In this document: piece by piece, positions 28,701-37,700 of the stretch
How positions within the stretch are numbered: position 1 is the stretch's first letter
How the letters are laid out: each line of letters begins with the position of its first letter
NCBI GenBank assembly: GCA_025024175.1
Contig: QCXZ01000001.1
Coordinates: 12,152,001-12,216,000 of the forward strand
Reading direction: 5' to 3'
Origin: Rhyzopertha dominica
Lineage: Eukaryota; Arthropoda; Insecta; Coleoptera; Bostrichidae
DNA: 64,000 nt
Notes under the pieces: model-generated
Databases searched by the model: none
Seen by the model: the letters and a program-made list of their open reading frames with translations, nothing else
Told to the model about the DNA's origin: nothing
Made by a program: the position numbers and the translations under genes

Positions 28701-31700
28701 GGATTAATTTTATTCCTGGGCAAAAAATCTTCGTTTCTTTTAATTGTCTTGCACAGTGGTTTTGTTGAATTAATTGTTTTAGCTGGTAAGTATATTTTAT
28801 ACATAATGTAGGCAAAACCAGTTATATGCCGTGCTGTCTGCACTAGACCTAAACTGCACTGATAAGCTATAATGATAGCGAAATAGATCTATTTGGTTGC
28901 GGTGCAGACAGCACAGCATAGACATGCATTTTACTACTTTTGTAAGTTTGAAACTTTCGTATCCTAAGTTGTCTCTTTTATTGTAACGGCTTAACATACT
29001 ACGCGAGCGAAAATTACAAAAGAACGTTAAAACGAAGACGTTAAAAAGTACACACTTGGCCCTGTAGTTGGTCTGATTGGTTCGATTGGACAGGTAATTA
29101 TATATTAACACTATTTATTTACATTTACCCATAAGTCCTACTCGTATATTCAACGCAAAATGCAAATCGCTCGTAGGGCGAACGGTAAAATATATAACGA
29201 TTCGTGGTTTTCAAGGAGGTGATCCACAAAGTCCAACGAGTACGACGGTAAGTACTAACTTCGACGATTCCGATTTCCAGGTACCCGGATGCGTATTGGC
29301 ATTCTTTACTACGCTGCAGGCTGCAGAGCGATCGCATTCTGAAATGTAGTAAGGTGCGGACCGATTCAACCACCAATCTTTACTACGATTCAGCACACTC
29401 CCTCTATACACAGCATTTTGAAATGTAGTAGTAAATGGCGCCATTTATTCGTGCATTGCTATGACTTTATATGCTCTGATCCAGATTATCATTATCTACC
29501 GTTTCATTCTAGAGACGAGCGCTGAAACTCTATACAAATATTCCCTTTCCTACATATTTTTAAACTCCAAAAATCAAATCAAATGCGCAATATTTTAGAA
29601 TATATTTGCATTTAGGTTACCACCTTATGAGTATATAGGTTCCTCCATATCTCATATAAATGCTTAAACCTGGCGTTCACGAATTTATTTGGGCATTGGC
29701 TAAAACCAACTAGAGATTTGCTCTATCAGCTTTATGGCAGTTCTCTAATATCATTTCGTAATAATTCCTTGCAGTTGCGCTGGTCATTCCTTCATCAAAG
29801 TGCTGAAGGAATGTTTCCCGGATTTCTGGTGCTATTCTTAGGTAGCTATAAGCTTCAGCAAGATTTCAGAACGCTGGGTGTAGAGGAAGTTTTAACCTAT
29901 GCCTTTTATTGCTTACATCATGAATACTAGTGCCACGCATCTATTTTTCAAACGGCGGTAGAAAAATTACCCTGTTTCAAACATTCTCTTAAATGCGCCA
30001 TAGACTACGCAAAAGGTTCCTAATTTCCGTCATGAGCACTGTTACAGCTCCCTAGGAAACTAGGTGCTCACTATTGTCAGTTTTATAAATAGCCAGAGAA
30101 ATACAAATAATGCAATGGGAGTGAGAGAGAGAGAGGGGCGAAGGTATAAGTATAACCGTCAACGTCAATATTATTATAATGTAAACATAGGAATAACCTG
30201 TAACTGTTCATCAGCAGTAGTATTCTTACAACACGGAACAAAACACTTCTTAACGTAAGCCATTCTAACATTAAAAAAACAACAGATTACCCAAATACTT
30301 CGGCACCATCTTGCTCCACCACTTAAATCTGACAAATACGAAACTCGAAAATTTGACCAAACTATGTAAACAAAAACGCATGGCTAGGGTTGTTAGGGTT
30401 ATTCGTTACAAATGTGATACATGCAGCACGTGCGAACGTGCGATGTTGTCAGCGGTACTTTACCGTTTTCTTCTTAACGACGGCCAGAGATCGTCCTGAC
30501 AGTTTCAAAATTTATCATATCGTTGTCATACGAAAGTATACAAACTAAACATTATCAAGCTTCAAGCGTCGTTTAATTCCTCATAATAAAAACATTAGTT
30601 CTAAAGTAGGTTCGATGGTTAAAGTGCTTTCGTATTTCAGCAAAAGGACAGTGAATGCGCTTATTATATTGAACTGTTTATTATAGAATAAACTGACTGA
30701 AGGATGATTTAAGTTATTTTCACAAATACGCCTTAAGTTGACTTAGGTGTCAATGTCACAATGCCAGTTTACGAGTACATTCCTCACGGTATCGCGAAAA
30801 TTTGCCCATATGGGCAACGCGACGCAGCTCAAAAAAATGTAAACATATATTACTTGCAATGCCGCTAGAGCACTGGCTATTATTGGTGTTTCTTGCTTTC
30901 GTCAGTATGCGAACCTTTTACGTCATCTCTGTGGCGGAATATCGAGGCATTTGAAACGGATATTGAAAAATCCATACTTCCACTTTTTTTTCTCGGCAAA
31001 GAAGAACCGGCAAAAATCACAAAAAAATGTCTTTGTGCTTCAATTTTTATGTACATTTTAAATGTAAAATAAAAAAAAATTGTGGGACGACCCCATTGTA
31101 GTAAAGATTGGTGGTTCAAATGATACATTCGAATCGGTCCATACTTTACTACATTTCAGAACACGATCACTCTGCAATGTAGTGAGGAACGCCAATATGC
31201 TACCCGACTATTTCGTTCCGAACAATGAAATTTAAGGACTTCTGAGTTATTGCAACCCGTAGCGCTTTCTTCAGAAGTTCGTCCGCAATGACTAACGGCC
31301 ACCTCGAGCAATGTGACCGTTTTGCAGTTTGTGCAACACGCCAACCGAATGTGTAAAAGGTACTAAAAATACTAAAGTTTAAAATTTGTATATTTGCACT
31401 GTGTAATATTTGCAAAACGTCATCTATTTGTTCTGTATTGCATTTGTTTTATACGTTCAAAATTCAAACTTTCTCAGTCAGTGTGTTGACTGGTTGATAG
31501 GGCAAACTTTTACAGTCACTATAATATTATTTCAGTACCGCATAAAATAATAATAAATGTTTGTTAAGGGGAGGAGATCAGTCCTTAAATCTAACCAGAG
31601 AATTCAAGGAATTATCGGATGTCAGACTCTGATTCTCAAAAAACTACCAAATTAAAGTGCTGGATTTATACTAAATTTATTTTGTATGGTTCATAATGTA

Positions 31701-34700
31701 CTAATTTAGTACTGAAAAAACGGTCACGCTAACCCCGAGCGTTCGTCATTGTGAATCTTTTCCCACCAAAAGTTGAAATTACGACACCAGTGCCGAATAG
31801 ATGAATTATCCATAATAATTGTCTCCATACACCTCCTTCAATTAATGATAAATGTTACAAAATAGCATTTGAGCTTTGAGAAACCTAACTTCGCAACATC
31901 TCAACTGGCGGCGTTCTCTACTTTCTTAAACTTAAACACTTACAGAAACAACATTATCAATGCCAGCAAAACGTAATTTTGCCCACACATAGCAGACATG
32001 CAACTGGAAAGGGTTAGACCGTATCCGGCGGCTAATCTAGTAAATCTAGGAACACTAGGCTACTCTAAATTCTCTAGATAAATAAAGTACCGCAATTCGT
32101 AATGAATTAAAAAGAAACAATTTTTTAGGACCCTACATGGCGGATACCTTAAACGTCAGCAAGGTGACAGCCGGCCTGAAAGTTATTTTTTGGAAAATAG
32201 TGCAAATATTTTCTGAAATAAAATTTGTAGGTAAACAGTATACAATGCCTTCTTGTATAGAAGCAATATTCGTTAGGAAGGAGTGAGGTTACTTAAGTTT
32301 TGTATATTGAGTACTAATAAATATAATGTAGGTGTAAATAATATAATCAGAAGGAAAATATGGATAATTGCCGTGGGTAAAAACGATAAAAAATTGTGTT
32401 CACAAATACATTATCCCATAAAAAATTGAAAACTGATCCATACTCTCAAAGTGGATACCAGAGTGTAACAAATTGTAGGCTCATTTTTCTACAGACCAGT
32501 TTGAGAGAAATAAAGGTGAAGTTGCTAAAATGGAATATTGTCCCAGACTTACTAGGAAATACAGTATAGTCCATGCATTTCTGTAAGAAAATTTGACTAA
32601 AATCTTGAATACGAAAGGAGAGTTACCTAACTGGTGATTTACGATGACGGACCGATCGCTTTGCCGATAGGGATTAGTCGTTGAAGAGTTCTCTTTATCT
32701 GCTTCGGCAAAGTGCAGAATTTATCTTTCAGTTAAAGAAATGGTGCTACTAAGAAAAAAATTAATACAAAATAGAAGCAGTAAAAGTGGTGCGATGAGTG
32801 ACTCCTTTAAATGTTTCTAAGTAAATGGTGTCAAATTAGGTACAATTAGTTAATTAGTGTAATATTTATTTTTCACAAAAATGTAAAAAACATTCAATGT
32901 ATTTTGTAAAAAATATGTTTTTCTCGATCAGTATTTTTTAATGGATCGACCTTATATCAATAATTGCAGGTGTAGATTATTATATTGTTATGCCTTGCGC
33001 TATAAATTAATTAAAGTTACCAATTCTTCTATTTGATCCAAAATTAATAATAAGTAATGATAGTTAATAAATTAATATAATGATACGTAATAAATAATAA
33101 ACTCAAAACTAATTGGTTCTTAAAAAATTACCTTCGTTTCGAACCTAAACTAATATTTATAATATTTAATATACATACTTACAAAATGTAACTTTTTTAA
33201 ATAGAAGAAGCAATACTTTTACAAATTTTTTTATTTAATCCCAAACTGACGCAAATACAAAAAAAAAATAAATAATTGTTATGCACAATGGATTAAAATT
33301 TGGCGTCACGTTTGGGATCCAACATGGTGGTCAATTGCGGTACTTTATCTATCTAGCGACTTTAGGCTACTCTATTCGCCAACGTTCCATGCGGCGCAAA
33401 CGGATACTACTTTACGGATGACCCTGGTATATAAAAATCGAGACTTTGAAATAGTAAATTGTACCCGACTTTGGGGTATAGCAATGACATGCCCTTTTTA
33501 ATCCAAATTTCTTTTATTTGTTTGGTTACCGGTTTCGAGGATAAATGCTACCTCATCCTCGAACCACTTATTAATTTCAATAGGTATTTATTTTTGGTTC
33601 GAGGATGAGGTAGATAGCATTTATGTAATTATAGTTATTGGATATTCAAAACTGAACTGCAAACTAAACTAAGATTTCTACAGCAAGCACATTAATAAAA
33701 TTGTTGGTCATAAACTTTTTCACTGTTGCAGTCAAAAGGAGAGTTACCTCCCACGAAGCTGTTTCTGTAAAAAGTAATAAGCTGTTAGCAGTAGGGATGT
33801 GGTACAAGGTGCAAATAGGTGTCTATGGAAGAAAACTGTACCTTTCTGTAGATAACGTTATTTCAACCGCATTACTTGGATCAGGAGATACTTTGACAGT
33901 ATCAGGAGAAAATTTGTATTTAGGTATAGATATAGCATAAGTTAATAATTAACAACTCAACATTAAAATTTTTAGGTGGTCTTCCAGATCTTTCCTTCCT
34001 GTCCGAATTTCCTTTTGCCTCTCTGCCAATCCCCTTCACAGGGTGTATGCGATCGGTATACGTCAATTCGCAACATATTCCTTTGGATGCTGTAAATATA
34101 AAATCATCAAGGAATATTGCCGACTGCGATGGTACACCTTGTGGTGGCGATTTCTGCGAAAACGGAGGATCCTGTTTGTTGGATTCCGCCTTAAATCCGC
34201 TCTGCCTTTGTCCAGAGCCGTTTCAGGGATTAAGGTGCGAAAAAACTCCGGACTGTAACGGACAGTCTTGTCTAAATGGCGGAAGGTGCTTGAATTCGAG
34301 ATGCATTTGTACCGTTGGGTACAGCGGCGCATTCTGCGAAACATCTATAGAAGTTACGATGCCCAGATTCAAGGGAAGCAGTTATTTGGTGGTGAAGAGC
34401 GGCAGTGAAAAAAAGAGGGATTTGAAGGATTTTTATGTCAGGAGTGTTTACCTCAATTTTAGTACTCCGCAAAAAAATGGTTTGCTTCTTTGGAGTAGCA
34501 AGGTAAGTAGCCTGATAGCATGTCATTTTAACTTTCTTAAAAAATGACGTTATTATATCGAAGAGAGTACAACTTTATTTTGAAAAAACATTGATATAAA
34601 TTTGGTATTTATTGTAAAAATTCTAGTATAAACGTACACTTTTAAAAATAGCTTGCTTCCGTTAATAATATTTACTAATCGTAAATAAGTATTATTTTTG

Positions 34701-37700
34701 CTATAGAATCATATAACAAATCGTGAGTTGAGTTGCTTACATCAATAAATATTTAATTTGTTCTGTCAAACATAATGACAGTAGCACATTACTTAAGAGA
34801 GCCAATTAAGTATATAAATTTAACAAAATCTTTTTTTATCGCAAGTATACACCGTTTTTCACTTTTATTGTTGTGGTTGTTTATTAAAATATACCATTTA
34901 TTGGGGGTAGCAATACGATATATTAGTGTGACGTAGATGTCGGCCATTTTGCTGCGATACGTCAAGATTCCGGATCCAAATCAACCTACTTAGTTGTCAT
35001 AATGTGCGTAAGGGAGTTCAGCGTTTGGTGTAATTTTTTAGTGTTAATGAGTATTTTAAGTGTTTCTGTGTATGTTTGAGTAGCTTACACTACTTCGCTT
35101 TACTTAGCAAGTATTACAAATCGAAATTACATTTAGATACCACGTATTGTTGAAAAGCTGAACATATACTAAGTACGTGTGTGGAGAATTACAATTTACA
35201 AGTTTTACCAGAAAATGGTAATGGGTTCGGTCCCTGGATGTTCCCGTTATAATGAGAGAGAAACGTGTAATCTTTACAACACTTTTTTAGGTTATTTTTA
35301 AACAATAGATTGCAACTAAATGTAATTTTGGTTTGTAATACTAAATTATACGAAGGAATGTAAATCACTAAAAATACACAGTAACACTCAATGTTCAGAG
35401 CAAAATTATAGTATAATACAATATTTTGAAGTGTTACTGTGTATGTTTGAGTGGTTTACATTCCTTTGTATTATTCATTAAGTATTACAATCACAAATTA
35501 CATTAAGTTGCAATTTATTGTTGAAAGACAATCTACCATAAGTGCTTAAAGTTTATACGTTTCTCTCTCATTATAACAAAAACATCCAGGGACCTAGCAC
35601 GTTACCATCTTCTGGTACAACATGTAATTTGTAATGCTCTACACACGCACTTATTGTAGGTTAAGCTTTTCAGCAATACCTACATTGTAACTAAATGTAA
35701 TTTACGTTTGCAATACTTGCTAAGTAAAGCGAAGGAGTGTCAGCTACTTAAACATACACAGTAACACTTTAAAATATTCTTTTAACACTAAAAAATTGCA
35801 CCAAACACTGAACTCCCTTATGCACGTTATGACAACTTGATTTGTTTTGATCCAGGATCTAAACTAAATGTAATTTCGGTTTGTAATACTTGTTAAGAAA
35901 AACTAAGGAGTGTAAGTTACCCAAATAAGCACAGTAACACTTCAAAATATTTTTTTAAAGTCACAAAATTGAACCTAACAATGAGGTCCGTTATGCACGT
36001 TATGACAACTCGGTTTGTCAGGATCCAGGACTTTGACGTACCGCAGAAAAATGGTCGTCATTACGTCAGCACTAATATAGCGTATTGATATTAAAGGGGG
36101 TAGTAGAATAAGGCTTATAACATAAGAAAAGAAAACTTTAATAAAACATTTATTTATTGTTTCTAACACTATTTACATCTAAATAAACAGGCCCCAATTT
36201 AATAAATACACTAGTTACTCTTAATGCTTTGGTTGTGATCTCCACAATCTCTTAATGTACATTAATGACTATCAAAAGATGTAGTACACAACTGTTGTCG
36301 GAACTGTCAAGTATGTAATAATAACCAACGATGAATTACAAACCAAGGTTTGTTGTAACTTTCCTAGACCAAAACAAGACTAAGATGACATACGTCTCTA
36401 GCACACTAACTATATGCCCAGTAGGATATATCCTGACATGCCCCTTTTTCTAACTACAAAATTATGTAAAATACATTAACAATATAACATGAGAACACAA
36501 AACAATGTCAACTATTTTTCTAAGACATAATCAAACTTTAGCGTTCGCTATATAATTCAAAACCAAAATTTCTTATTGTAGCGATGGAGCCCTAATTTCC
36601 AAATGTTCTTCGTATTTCATTGAATCAACACATGAACTAGTATCAAATAAACATATGTATCAATTTCCAGCACTATCGCCGCTTGCTATCGCCGTACAAT
36701 TGTAGCTTGGCAGCAGTTACAAAAAGGCGGCACAAAGAATTCGGAAATCAACGCCGCCCGCGTTGCATGAATCATTTATAGAAACCCTGTATTTCAAAAG
36801 GCGTAGTTTCCTGTTGAATAGCTAACAGGGTCCGCTTTTCGGTTACTTCTTGTTTAGTTCAAGATTAAATATTTTGTTAACTACTGGCGCTGACTATGAA
36901 TTTAGATACAATGTGCTAATTGTGAAACTAAGCATGCCTATCTAAGTTTTTGCTATACCCATCTCGAGTTTTATGTTTCACAACTATCTTTAAGCTGTAC
37001 TCGCTTTTGAATGATGAATTTCGTTTGACCTTTCTACTTCTAGTTCTTTCTAGTTAAGACTTCTTTAGAAAAAAAATGCCAAACAAAACTCACATTTTGC
37101 TTTGTGAGTTGTGCTAGAACCGTATATAAAAATATATAGCGAATATCAAGGTATTTAGTTTATTGACCTCTGTAACTACTACACTAAATGTGCTTTGAAT
37201 GTCGGTGTTAATTGAATAAATACTATTACTCGTATATTGAATTAATGACTTGTTTTTAGCGACTTTATTAACACCAGCAGCGGTGAAAATTCAAAAAATT
37301 GTGCTTCAGAAAACTGCTTTTTGAGATTTTCCGTGTCTCGCATTAAAGTCAAAAATTTTATGAATGTCCTAAACCGTAAGTCAAGAAGTGGAAGTAACAT
37401 GCATAATAAATAACTGCAGATGGCCTCAGTGACGGTGCTTATACTCATTGTTCAATAAAGCAAATTTTGCTCAAAGCTCATGAAAGAATTAATGTAGGTA
37501 AGCTAAATACTAAACGAACTAGCAGCCACGGTAAAACGACGACGTAAAATACCGGGATATGCGATGTTTCATGCTTAAATTCCAATTCATTTATCGTTAT
37601 TGCCATATTTGCATCACTAGTTTATATAATAAAGCTTAGATAATTATGTAAATGAAAAATTTAACAAGCGTAAAAAAATACCTGACGCGGTAAAACCCCA

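Larger units (their letters stand above)
28786..33731. other. eys intron 13
   Basis: A 4.9 kb intron with a 5'-truncated hairpin-rich element (28809-28932), a repeat segment shared in inverted order between about 29355-29395 and 31090-31150, and a palindromic GGTTTCGAGGATAAATGC segment near 33530-33630. The 31900-33450 part shows nothing I recognise. Confidence 0.5.
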
